From NCBI GenBank assembly GCA_023417475.1, contig JAEZFP010000067.1, forward strand, positions 179,049 through 243,048: a stretch of 64,000 bases of DNA. The letters run 5' to 3'. Below the pieces are notes generated by a model. The model did no database searches. It saw only the letters and a program-made list of their open reading frames with translations, and was not told where the DNA came from. The DNA comes from Bacillota bacterium (GTDB lineage: Bacteria > Bacillota > UBA4882 > UBA8346). The stretch's first letter is position 1. Each line of letters begins with the position of its first letter. A program made the translations under genes and the position numbers. Positions 42,857 through 51,620 of this stretch are shown here, in pieces.

Positions 42857-45421
42857 GTGCATTCCAAAAAGACGATTTTACTCGTTGAAGATGACTTGGC
42901 TCATCAAGAAGTGATCTTTCGCTCCTTTGAAAACATCCCCGATTTTATCCTGGTCTGGTCGGGAACCTTGGCCGAAGCGCGCCAACAGCTTAGCGAATCG
43001 CGTCCCGCCTTGATCATCTCCGACTGGCGGCTCACCGACGGCCAGGGGACCGATCTGCTCCACGTGATTCAAGCGGAGATCCCGTTAATTCTGATGACCA
43101 GTTACGGCAATGAAGAATTGGCGGTCGGGTTTATTAAAGCCGGCATCAGCGATTATCTGGTGAAATCCCCGCAAGCGTTCGAAAATTTGCCCAACAACGT
43201 GCGCCGGGCTTTGCGGGAATGGGATAATATTATCGCCCGCAAAAAAGCCGAAAAGGCGTTAATCGAAAGCGAAGAACGCTACCGGCTGGCCACCGAAGGC
43301 GCCAATGACGTGATCTGGGATTACGATCCCCTTTCCCAAAAGGTCTATTTGTCCGGCCGTTGGATCGAACTGCTGGGAATCGGATCGGAACCATCCTGGT
43401 GCACCTATCAACAACTGCTGGAGCAGATTCACCCCAAAGATCGCTCCCAAATTCTCCGGGAATGCCGGCGCCATATCCGCGGCGAAACCGACTACTTTCA
43501 ATACGAATGCCAACTGGCAACGACTGATTCCAGCTATAAATGGGTGTTCATCCGCGGCAAAGCGCTCTATAACGAGTCGGGGCAATTCGTCCGTTTCGCC
43601 GGGTCATTCACCGACATCTCCATGCATAAGGAAAATCTCAGCCGGATCGAAGAATTAGCCTATTACGACGCGGTTACCGGCTTGCCCAACCGGGTCCGGT
43701 TCACCAACCAATTGGAAGCGACCCTGGCAAATCTGGCGACCGATCCGGGCGGCGCGATTTTTTATATCGATATCGACAACTTCAAAATTATCAACGACAC
43801 GTTGGGCCACTCCTATGGCGACCGTTGCCTGCAAAGCCTGAGTCATGTCCTTGGCAACCTGGCCATCCCGGAGCAGTTTCTGTGCCGGTTGGGCGGCGAC
43901 GAGTTTGTGATGCTGGTCCCCAACATCGCAAATCCGGACCAACTGTCGGAGCTGGCCGCAATGATTCTGGCTTGTTTCACGGCGCCTTTAGTTATCGAGG
44001 AGAATCATTTCTACATCACCGCCAGTATTGGCATTGCCACCTACCCGGCGGACGGCGCCACCGTGGATGAACTGTTGAAAAACGCCGATGCCGCCATGTA
44101 TCAGTCGAAGGCCAAAGGCAAAAACACCTTTACCGTCTTCGACCGTTCCATCAGCGCCGCGTTCTTTGAGAAGATGCAGTTGGGGAACAGTCTCCGCCAA
44201 GCTTTGGACAATAACGAATTCGAACTTTATTACCAGCCGCAATTCGAGACCCGCTCCGGCATGATCCATGGCTTTGAAGCCCTGATTCGCTGGAACAGTC
44301 CGCAACTGGGTCTGGTATCGCCGTTGCGTTTCATTCGTCTGGCGGAAGAGTTGGCCCTGATCGTGCCGATCGGCTATTGGGTGCTCCGGAACGCCTGTCG
44401 GTTCGCGGCATCGTTATACCGCAACTACTCCGATCTGCATATCGCCATTAACCTGTCGTACGTCCAACTCATACAAACCGACTTCGTGGCGATGGTGAAA
44501 TCGATCGTCCAAGCCAGCGGTGTCCCCCCGCATATCATCAGCCTGGAGATTACCGAAAGCGTCTTGATGGAGTCCTTTGACGCGACCGTCGAAAAACTGA
44601 CCCAATTGAAAGAGTTTGGCATCCATATCGCGCTGGACGACTTCGGGACCGGCTATTCCTCGTTGAACTACCTCAAACGGTTGCCGATCAGCGTGGTCAA
44701 GATCGACAAGTCCTTTTTGGAGGATGTGGTGCGCGCCAGCGACGAACAGGAGATTATCGGTCTGATCGTCCAGTTGGCCCACGCCATCGGATTGAAAGTC
44801 GTCGCCGAGGGGGTGGAAACCCGGGAACAGTTACAATTATTGCGCAATTACCGTTGCGATTACGTTCAGGGTTTTCTATTCAGCCGGCCGATCCCCGAGG
44901 CTACGGTCTTCGCTTTTTTGGCGCAATTAAATACGTCCAATCCCTTTGCCGAAACTCATTCCGTAAAGGAGATCCGAATCATGAACGGTGATGCCCTGGT
45001 TATTTTACTGGTGGAAGACAATGCCGATCACGCCGAATTGATCATGCGCTGCTTTGAGGAACACCGGGTGGCGAACCGCGTTTACCATCTGTCCGATGGG
45101 GAAACCGCCCTTCATTATCTCACCGGGGTGGGCGCCTATGCGGACCGTACCCAATACCCGTTGCCTCACTTGATCCTGCTTGATTTGCGCATACCCAAAA
45201 TCGACGGTTTACAGGTCTTAACCCAAATCAAAAAAGACGACCAGTTGCGCCAGATTCCAGTGGTCGTCCTCTCCTCTTCCGAAAACGAGAAGGATTTGTT
45301 GACCGCGTATGAAAACTACGTCAACAGTTATGTGGTTAAACCGCTTGATTTTCAAAAGTTCATGCAGCTGATGGAGGAGCTTAATTTTTATTGGCTCGGT
45401 TGGAACAAAGTCCCCTATTGA
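42857..45421 (+). CDS. Receiver-PAS-GGDEF-EAL-receiver c-di-GMP protein
   Basis: An 854-residue signalling protein. Domains: receiver ~1-120 (LLVEDD, Asp in IISDWRLTDG, Lys in YLVKSPQ), PAS ~135-265, GGDEF ~275-430 (LGGDEFVML intact, no RxxD inhibitory site before it), EAL ~440-685 (GFEALIRW, AINLSYVQL, LEITESV, DDFGTGYSSLNYLK, VAEGVET, QGFLFSRP), and a second, Rcp1/CheY-like receiver ~710-854 (ILLVEDNADHAEL, Asp in LLDLRIPKIDG, VVVLSSS, VVKPLDF). Both enzymatic halves look active, so the net activity is probably set by phosphorylation. GTG 42857 follows AGGTGG. The Cache-HAMP kinase begins 21 bp downstream and is the obvious phosphodonor. A ribosome-binding site and ATG occur inside, before the last receiver. 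Confidence 0.93.
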   Translation: MHSKKTILLVEDDLAHQEVIFRSFENIPDFILVWSGTLAEARQQLSESRPALIISDWRLTDGQGTDLLHVIQAEIPLILMTSYGNEELAVGFIKAGISDYLVKSPQAFENLPNNVRRALREWDNIIARKKAEKALIESEERYRLATEGANDVIWDYDPLSQKVYLSGRWIELLGIGSEPSWCTYQQLLEQIHPKDRSQILRECRRHIRGETDYFQYECQLATTDSSYKWVFIRGKALYNESGQFVRFAGSFTDISMHKENLSRIEELAYYDAVTGLPNRVRFTNQLEATLANLATDPGGAIFYIDIDNFKIINDTLGHSYGDRCLQSLSHVLGNLAIPEQFLCRLGGDEFVMLVPNIANPDQLSELAAMILACFTAPLVIEENHFYITASIGIATYPADGATVDELLKNADAAMYQSKAKGKNTFTVFDRSISAAFFEKMQLGNSLRQALDNNEFELYYQPQFETRSGMIHGFEALIRWNSPQLGLVSPLRFIRLAEELALIVPIGYWVLRNACRFAASLYRNYSDLHIAINLSYVQLIQTDFVAMVKSIVQASGVPPHIISLEITESVLMESFDATVEKLTQLKEFGIHIALDDFGTGYSSLNYLKRLPISVVKIDKSFLEDVVRASDEQEIIGLIVQLAHAIGLKVVAEGVETREQLQLLRNYRCDYVQGFLFSRPIPEATVFAFLAQLNTSNPFAETHSVKEIRIMNGDALVILLVEDNADHAELIMRCFEEHRVANRVYHLSDGETALHYLTGVGAYADRTQYPLPHLILLDLRIPKIDGLQVLTQIKKDDQLRQIPVVVLSSSENEKDLLTAYENYVNSYVVKPLDFQKFMQLMEELNFYWLGWNKVPY
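44981..45421 (+). CDS. Alternative in-frame product: stand-alone Rcp1-like receiver
   Basis: Within the long gene, AAAGGAGAT (44965-44973) stands nine bases before an in-frame ATG at 44981. Translation from it would give 146 residues, exactly the length of free Rcp1/CheY-type receivers. The residues between EAL and receiver (SVKEIRI) are simply the translated Shine-Dalgarno and spacer. Either a stop codon was lost recently and two genes fused, or both a fused and a free receiver are made. Confidence 0.5.
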   Translation: MNGDALVILLVEDNADHAELIMRCFEEHRVANRVYHLSDGETALHYLTGVGAYADRTQYPLPHLILLDLRIPKIDGLQVLTQIKKDDQLRQIPVVVLSSSENEKDLLTAYENYVNSYVVKPLDFQKFMQLMEELNFYWLGWNKVPY

Positions 45422-45442
45422 TCAGTGGTCAAAGGAGTCGCG

Positions 45443-47296
45443 ATGCGGAAAATCAGCACCAAAATTTTTATCGCCATTTTAACCAGCTCGATTCTGGTCG
45501 CAACCGTGGTCGGGGTTTTGATTTTGATCGAAACCAGCCGGGTGATCGTCACCGAAACCACGGATAAGATCGAGTGCCTGACTAAAAGCTATGCCTATCA
45601 ATTCGATCAACGTTTCCGTAACGTCGACACTTCGCTGCGCAACTTGCAAGCTTACGTGGTCTCAACCTTCGACGCGGCCCGTTTCGGGCGGAACCGCCGC
45701 TACCTGTATCAATACAAAGCGATGATGACCCCGTTGATCAAAAACACCCTCGCTGCCACTCCCGGCGTGATCAACGCCTACTTTTATTTCGATCCCAACC
45801 TGATCGGCGAACCCAACGATATCTGGTTCACGCGTCAAACTCCGGACGGGTCGCTCCGGCGCATGCCGGAGATTAAAGACAAATATTACTTCAACCTCAA
45901 CAACCCGCAAGCAACCTGGTTCTATCAGGCGGTCCGCGAGGGGAAGACCATTACCACCAACCCTTATCATGATCCTTTCGCCAATCAGATGATGCTCATC
46001 TCGTGCACCCGTCCGATTTATCAGGACGGTCGCTTGATCGGGGTCGCCGGTTTTGACTTTCGTTTCGACGATATTTACCGGTCGGTTCAAAACATTAAGC
46101 CTTATCAAACCGGTTATGCGTTCCTGATGAACGACCAATTGCACTGGATCATCCATCCCAAGCTGAGCAAAGGTTTAACCAGCAATCTTTTGGAGCCGCA
46201 ACTTTACCCGCAGTTAACCAAAACGCTGGCAACCAACGATTCGGGCATTATGAACTATCGGGCCGAATCGGGCGTGGCCCGGGTGACCGCCTTCGCCAAG
46301 CTGTCCAACGGTTGGGTGTTGGGAATCACCGCGCCATTGCAAGACGCCTACCAACGGGTCGCCGCGATCCGCACAATCATCCTGGTGGCGCTGGGCATCG
46401 GCGTCCTGCTCGCGCTGGGCGCCGCGCTGCTCGTGGGCCGGTTAATCTCCCAACCCTTCAACCGCCTGGTGGAATATATCAATAGCGTGGCCTCGGGCAA
46501 TCTGGATATTGAGATCCCGTTCCGTTACCATGATGAAGTCGGCGTCGTTTATGATCAATTCCGGCATATGGTCACTTCCCTGCAAACCGCCCGCAACGAG
46601 ATTACCAGCTCCAATCAGGATCTGCTGGTCAAAAACGCCGAGTTGGAGCGGTTTACCTATACGGTATCCCACGACTTAAAAAGCCCGTTGATCACCATTA
46701 AAAGTTTCGCGGGACTGATCGCCAAGGAGATCGCCCAAGGCCGGTACGACCGGGTTCACTCCGATTTGCAGCGGGTGGGCAATGCCGCCGATAAAATGGC
46801 GGAACTATTGGAGGGACTGCTGGAACTGTCGCGGATCGGACGGATGGCCAACCCGGCGGAGACCATTGCGATGAGCCGGTTGGCCCAGGAAGTGCGGGAG
46901 TTGCTGTTTGAAATCATCCAGGCCAAGCAGGTTCAGGTGCGGATTCAGGAAGACCTGCCGCCGGTGACGGGCGATCGGAACCGGATCCGGGAAGTCTGGC
47001 AAAACCTGCTGGAAAACGCGGTGAAGTTTATGGATAAGGAGAACGGAACGATCGAGATCGGCTGTTTCGTCCAACCGACCGGGCCGGTCTATTTTGTCCG
47101 CGACAACGGGCCGGGAATCCCCGCCCAATACCACGAAAAAATCTTCGGCCTCTTTGACAAGCTCGACAACCGGGCGGATGGCTCCGGCATCGGATTGGCC
47201 TTGGTCAAACGGATTATCGAGTATCATCACGGCCGGATCTGGCTTGAAAGCGAACCCGGCGTGGGAACGACCTTCTTTTTTACCGTCGCGGAATAG
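45443..47296 (+). CDS. Cache-HAMP sensor histidine kinase
   Basis: A 617-residue membrane kinase. TM1 ~7-28 (IFIAILTSSILVATVVGVLI); a periplasmic double-Cache domain ~35-290 (WFYQAVREGKTITTNPYHDP; LISCTRPIYQDGRLIGVAGFD), which in the family binds small molecules such as amino acids or carboxylates; TM2 ~300-325; HAMP ~325-380 (RLISQPFNRLVEYINSVASG); HisKA with FTYTVSHDLKSPLITI; ATPase with N-box WQNLLENAVKFM, G1 DNGPGIP and G2 GSGIGLALVKRI. ATG 45443 follows AAAGGAG. It is co-transcribed with the c-di-GMP protein, whose C-terminal Rcp1-like receiver is the type that partners phytochrome-like kinases of this subclass. Confidence 0.93.
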   Translation: MRKISTKIFIAILTSSILVATVVGVLILIETSRVIVTETTDKIECLTKSYAYQFDQRFRNVDTSLRNLQAYVVSTFDAARFGRNRRYLYQYKAMMTPLIKNTLAATPGVINAYFYFDPNLIGEPNDIWFTRQTPDGSLRRMPEIKDKYYFNLNNPQATWFYQAVREGKTITTNPYHDPFANQMMLISCTRPIYQDGRLIGVAGFDFRFDDIYRSVQNIKPYQTGYAFLMNDQLHWIIHPKLSKGLTSNLLEPQLYPQLTKTLATNDSGIMNYRAESGVARVTAFAKLSNGWVLGITAPLQDAYQRVAAIRTIILVALGIGVLLALGAALLVGRLISQPFNRLVEYINSVASGNLDIEIPFRYHDEVGVVYDQFRHMVTSLQTARNEITSSNQDLLVKNAELERFTYTVSHDLKSPLITIKSFAGLIAKEIAQGRYDRVHSDLQRVGNAADKMAELLEGLLELSRIGRMANPAETIAMSRLAQEVRELLFEIIQAKQVQVRIQEDLPPVTGDRNRIREVWQNLLENAVKFMDKENGTIEIGCFVQPTGPVYFVRDNGPGIPAQYHEKIFGLFDKLDNRADGSGIGLALVKRIIEYHHGRIWLESEPGVGTTFFFTVAE

Positions 47297-47339
47297 TTTC
47301 TGCGCCCGGCTCGCTCCTTGTTTTGTCTTTTTACCAATC

Positions 47340-47375
47340 GAAAAACTCCATTCCGGTAGCGGAATCGAGTTTTTC
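47340..47375 (+). terminator. Terminator after the Cache kinase
   Basis: GAAAAACTC-C-ATTCCG / CGGAAT-C-GAGTTTTTC stem with a GTAG loop and a C-C mismatch, 44 bp after the stop. Confidence 0.75.
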
Positions 47376-47533
47376 GGTTGTCATATGTTAAATCATACTA
47401 GCCAAATTAGCCATCCCGGTGCTTCGATTGCCATTTCCGGGCCCCGGATGTCGAATCCTACAACCCGAATTTGCTTTTCCGGTCGTTATTTGGCGCATCC
47501 AACTCCCTTGATTCTGTTTTCTGATCGTTAGTT

Positions 47534-47559
47534 GGAGAATTCCGACGCCGGAATTCTCC
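47534..47559. terminator. Hairpin downstream of DUF2264 gene
   Basis: Perfect 11-bp stem GGAGAATTCCG / CGGAATTCTCC with an ACGC loop, 19 bp beyond the DUF2264 stop. There is no T-run, so termination is uncertain. Confidence 0.45.
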
Positions 47560-47577
47560 ATCCTGTCGCTTGGTTCC

Positions 47578-49635
47578 CTAACATTGCCGTTTGCCGTCGA
47601 TATTGGCGAAATCGATCAGGTATTGTTGCCCGTCGCGCAACGTCACCCGGGCCCCCAAAACCGAACCTGAGGGCAAAATCGGCAGTAACTCCAGCTGGCG
47701 CACGGGAGCAAGTTCAGCGGCCGTCCACTCCGTATCGTCGGTCTTATGCAGCAGGGCGACGATCATTAACTCCAGCGCCGGATTTTGCGCGGTCCGTTCC
47801 CTGAAGGCGTAGATCACGGTGCTGGCGTCGGCTTCGGCGTTATTGCCCTGATGGGTCAGGGTACGCAGGTCGTCCCAACCGTGATAAACGACCAGCGCCA
47901 CCTGGCGGCCGGGAATCGCCGCGGTCATCACCCGGCGACCTTCCAGCTCAAACCGCTCGATCCGGGCCGGTTTTCCCGCCAGATGCGGCAGACCAAAATG
48001 GCCCAAGGTCAGTTGGTGTTCGTAAGCCAGCCGGCTGCGGTCTACCCGCAACGTCCCACCGGGTAAGGTCAGTTCGGCGAGGTCAAGCACATAACCGCTG
48101 CCGTTGTTGGGCGGCCGGCGCATCAAGGCCTGCCGGTACAACACGCCGTCGGCCACGCCGTTATAGAGCAGGCTTTGCGGGGTCACAAACTGATCGTGCC
48201 GGGGCGCGTCGCCTGCTTTGGCGGTCAACCCCAAATAAAACATGGCGTCGCGCTGGTCCAAATCCCGGGGATCGCGGCTTTTAAAACAATATTGCATCGC
48301 CGTCCCGCCGGCCGGATTATGGTCTTCCCAGGGGAAGTGGGTATTGTAACAAAGCCGGTTATAATTATGGTCTTCCTCATTCACTTTGGCGGAGTGGATC
48401 TCGGAAGCGCCGGTTTTGCCGTGGTTGACCAACACCAGGCCCGGATAATCGCGGACCAGCGTCCGGGAGGAAGCGCCCAACCCCTCCCAAAACCCGTCAT
48501 TCTCCCGGGCCGTCCAAAACGGCGAATCCTCGGGTAACGCCAGGCTCAAAAAGGGCATGAACATCGTAAAGGGACTGGCCGACGAACTGTAGCTTTGCAA
48601 CATGTATTCCTTGTGACCGTAAAAGCCGAGGCTGGGCAGATCATTCATGTAAAAATCCGCTCTGGCGGTAAACTGGAGGATCGCCCCGGAGCAGAGCCGC
48701 CGGGCCCAACCGGCGTCCAACGGATAGGGCGGCTGCAACATAAAGGCGATCGGAAACCCGCCGGCGACCCATAACCGGTAGCAGATGCTGCGCGACCACA
48801 TATTGATATAGCCGTCCCGGCCAAACAGATAGGGATAGGACTCCATCAGCTTCCGGGTGTTCCGCTCGAACACCGCGGCGATCTCCGGCCAGTACCCGTC
48901 CCCAAACGCCCGGTTCCAGACCGTCCCGTAAATGCTGTACATGCTGACGGTGTAATAGTTGTAGTTTTGTTCCAGATACCAGCCGTCGCCCGCGTGATAG
49001 GAGGCGATCCACAACAAATGGTCCCGCAACAGTTGTTCGTCGACGGGGTACCCCTGTTGCTTTAAGAACGAGAGAATCTCGATGTTAAAAAAGCGCCAAT
49101 TGTTCTGGGTGGTCCGGTGGTGACCCCAACGCGACAGGGTAACCGCGATGGCGTCCTGTTGCTCCCGGGTGTAATACGGCCAAACAATATCCGGCATCAA
49201 CAGCAAAAACTTGCATAATCCCCCCAGTTCGCAAGTGAACTGATAAGTGGCGTCAGGCAGTTCCTCCGGCAACGGGATGGAGGTGGGATGTCCCGGCGTC
49301 AAAGCGCGGTATAAATGATGACAATAATAGTCCCGGAGCCGGATGCCGTTAATGGTCACCTCCGGTTCCACATGCATCAACGGCCCGGCCAGCGCCATGG
49401 TCCGCCGCAACCCTTCGAACTCCAGCGAACGGTAGCGCCAGTCGGGGTCGCCCGGTTGGGGATAGGTTTTACCCGGGACCGACGGAAACACCAGTGGTTC
49501 ATCGGGGGAGGTTAGATGTTTGAACGCTCTTCCCAAAATGTATTTGGCGCACTCGATATAATGACGGCGGGTCATGCCCGTCATCGGGCTTAATTGGTAG
49601 TCGGGTTGGTCGACTTGATACGCGGTAACACTCAA
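47578..49635 (-). CDS. DUF2264 family protein
   Basis: A 685-residue protein without a signal peptide. The first ~370 residues match the DUF2264 all-helical toroid pattern (EFEGLRRTMALAGPL; NNWRFFNIEILSFLKQQGY; DGWYLEQNYNYYTVSMYSIYG), related to alpha/alpha-barrel polysaccharide lyases and hydrolases; the remainder (~400-685) is beta-rich. DUF2264 proteins occur in pectin and uronate loci, but a defined activity cannot be assigned here. Start TTG 49635 with GAGGAG only four bases away, slightly short. It is the last gene of the second sugar locus, 85 bp after the MalG-type permease, so it probably acts on the imported sugar. Confidence 0.8.
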   Translation of the reverse strand: MSVTAYQVDQPDYQLSPMTGMTRRHYIECAKYILGRAFKHLTSPDEPLVFPSVPGKTYPQPGDPDWRYRSLEFEGLRRTMALAGPLMHVEPEVTINGIRLRDYYCHHLYRALTPGHPTSIPLPEELPDATYQFTCELGGLCKFLLLMPDIVWPYYTREQQDAIAVTLSRWGHHRTTQNNWRFFNIEILSFLKQQGYPVDEQLLRDHLLWIASYHAGDGWYLEQNYNYYTVSMYSIYGTVWNRAFGDGYWPEIAAVFERNTRKLMESYPYLFGRDGYINMWSRSICYRLWVAGGFPIAFMLQPPYPLDAGWARRLCSGAILQFTARADFYMNDLPSLGFYGHKEYMLQSYSSSASPFTMFMPFLSLALPEDSPFWTARENDGFWEGLGASSRTLVRDYPGLVLVNHGKTGASEIHSAKVNEEDHNYNRLCYNTHFPWEDHNPAGGTAMQYCFKSRDPRDLDQRDAMFYLGLTAKAGDAPRHDQFVTPQSLLYNGVADGVLYRQALMRRPPNNGSGYVLDLAELTLPGGTLRVDRSRLAYEHQLTLGHFGLPHLAGKPARIERFELEGRRVMTAAIPGRQVALVVYHGWDDLRTLTHQGNNAEADASTVIYAFRERTAQNPALELMIVALLHKTDDTEWTAAELAPVRQLELLPILPSGSVLGARVTLRDGQQYLIDFANIDGKRQC

Positions 49636-49720
49636 TATACTCAGCTCCTCAAATTAGCGTTCCGTTCAACCGACCGCTTAGTCGGATCGGTTGCGGTTCA
49701 CTCCCTCCGCGGGAGTCCGG

Positions 49721-50590
49721 TCAGCCTTTGACCGCGCCTTCGGTCAACCCCGACAGGAAGGTGCGGTTGGCCAACAAATACATGACCAACATCGGAAGGA
49801 TCGAAAGCGAAGCGCCGGCCAACATCAGATTCCATTGAGTCGCCGCCGTCTCGCCATACTTCAGGGAGACCACGCCCACCGTCAGGGTCCGCAGGTCCGG
49901 GCGGGTCATGGTGAAGATCGCCGGCAGGATGTAGTCATTCCAGGACATCCGGAACGAGAACAGGCCTACCACGCCCAAGATCGGTTTGATCAGGGGCAGG
50001 ATGATATTCCAGTAAATCCGAAAAAAACTGCAGCCGTCGATGGTCGCCGCCTCGTCCAACTCTTTGGGGACGCTTTTGACGAACCGCGACACCAGAAAGA
50101 TGTTGGTCCCTTGCGCGCCGGTTTGGACCAAAATCACCGCCCATAACGAATTATGCAATCCCAGCTCGACCATGAGCAGATACAGGGGGCGCAAGGTCAC
50201 CGCGCCGATCGAAATGAACATCGTGGAGAGATACGCCCCCACCAGCAGGTTTTTCCCGGGAAACTCGCGCCGCGCGATACAATAACCGGCGGCCGAGGCG
50301 ATCAACAACGAGCCCAAGGTCGTGAAAAACCCGGTATAAAGACTGTTCCACGTATATTGGGCAAAATTGGCCTGTTGCCATGCCATCAGATAGTTTCCGA
50401 AGAACCATTGCTTGGGAAAGATGGTCCCGCCCAAGGTGATCTCGGCATTGCTTTTGAACGATCCCAACAAAGCGTAAAGCACCGGAAAAACCGTCACAAT
50501 CACCACAATACCCAAAAACCCATACAACGCGGCGGTTCCAAGCAACCTCAACGCCTTTTGGTTGGCCGCGGTCGGATTGATGATTTCCAT
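49721..50590 (-). CDS. ABC sugar permease, MalG type (second locus)
   Basis: A 289-residue CUT1 permease with about six helices (first AALYGFLGIVVIVTVFPVLY). The EAA loop reads EAATIDGCSFFRIYW. The sequence ends in GLTEGAVKG, as MalG-type proteins do. It is paired with the MalF-type gene ending 36 bp upstream. It shares less similarity with the 7896-8744 permease than expected of a recent duplication, so the two importers are probably for different sugars. No ATPase gene is in this locus either. Confidence 0.93.
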   Translation of the reverse strand: MEIINPTAANQKALRLLGTAALYGFLGIVVIVTVFPVLYALLGSFKSNAEITLGGTIFPKQWFFGNYLMAWQQANFAQYTWNSLYTGFFTTLGSLLIASAAGYCIARREFPGKNLLVGAYLSTMFISIGAVTLRPLYLLMVELGLHNSLWAVILVQTGAQGTNIFLVSRFVKSVPKELDEAATIDGCSFFRIYWNIILPLIKPILGVVGLFSFRMSWNDYILPAIFTMTRPDLRTLTVGVVSLKYGETAATQWNLMLAGASLSILPMLVMYLLANRTFLSGLTEGAVKG

Positions 50591-50626
50591 TCCAACATCA
50601 CCTCAAATATTCTAGGGGTTTTCCGA

Positions 50627-51547
50627 CTAAAACATCTCATTCAGTTTTTTGGACCAGGACAGATAGCTCACTGTTACCAAGCCGATCAGGATGGAGGCGA
50701 CAAACGCCACCGCCGAGCCGTAGCCGTACGCCATATTGGCGTTGCCGATCTCCGACAGCGGGAAAAACAGCTTGTATATGTACAGGTACATGACATCGGT
50801 CGCTCCCGCCGGCCCGCCGGCGGTCAAAATCATGATACTCTCATACCCTTTTAAACTGACGATGATCGCCAGCATCACCACCACCTGCAGCACCGGCCCC
50901 AACATCGGCAGGGTGATCAGATACAGGGTCTGAAACGGGTTCGCCCCGTCAATGGCGGCGCTTTCATAAAGTTCATCAGGGATCGATTGCAGACCCGCCA
51001 GGAAATAAATCATATAATTGCCGATGGCGCCCCAGGAAGCCACGAGAATCGAGGTCAACATCGCCAATTTTAACCCCAGCCATTCCACGGGGGTGTCGAT
51101 CAAATGGAGCTTCAGCAACAGCTGATTGATGATTCCGTTGTAGGAATTGAAGATGAAGTAAAACACCAGACTCATAATGGCCGTACTGATGATCGTCGGC
51201 ATAAAGACGGTGATCCGGAAGAAGTCGCGCCCTTTCAACTTGCTATTGAGGATAACCGCCAAAATAAACGAGAACGGCAAGGTGATCAACAATTTTCCGC
51301 CTGAGTAGACTACCGTGTTGAGCACCGATTTCCAAAAATCGGCGTCCCGGGTGAAGAGCCGCGTGAAGTTCTCCAACCCGATAAATCGGGGATCCAGCAT
51401 CCCGTTAAAGTTGAAAAACATGTATTTCAACGCCCACGCCAACGGATAAATCGTAAAGACCGCCAAAAACAACACGCTGGGAAAGACCATCAAATAAACC
51501 GTTTTATTTTTTTGAATGCTGTTGACAAAACCCGCTATTTTTTCCAT
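50627..51547 (-). CDS. ABC sugar permease, MalF type (second locus)
   Basis: A 306-residue permease: first helix VYLMVFPSVLFLAVFTIYPL, about six helices in all, EAA loop ESAAIDGANPFQTLY. ATG 51547 has GAGGTG upstream; a GTG two codons earlier is rejected. It lies between the binding-protein and MalG-type genes of the same minus-strand operon. Confidence 0.93.
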   Translation of the reverse strand: MEKIAGFVNSIQKNKTVYLMVFPSVLFLAVFTIYPLAWALKYMFFNFNGMLDPRFIGLENFTRLFTRDADFWKSVLNTVVYSGGKLLITLPFSFILAVILNSKLKGRDFFRITVFMPTIISTAIMSLVFYFIFNSYNGIINQLLLKLHLIDTPVEWLGLKLAMLTSILVASWGAIGNYMIYFLAGLQSIPDELYESAAIDGANPFQTLYLITLPMLGPVLQVVVMLAIIVSLKGYESIMILTAGGPAGATDVMYLYIYKLFFPLSEIGNANMAYGYGSAVAFVASILIGLVTVSYLSWSKKLNEMF

Positions 51548-51620
51548 TCGCACACCTCATTTACTCAAGGAATCAAAAAGGGAAGAAGTCAATTCTTCCT
51601 CCCTTTCCGATTCGTAACGA

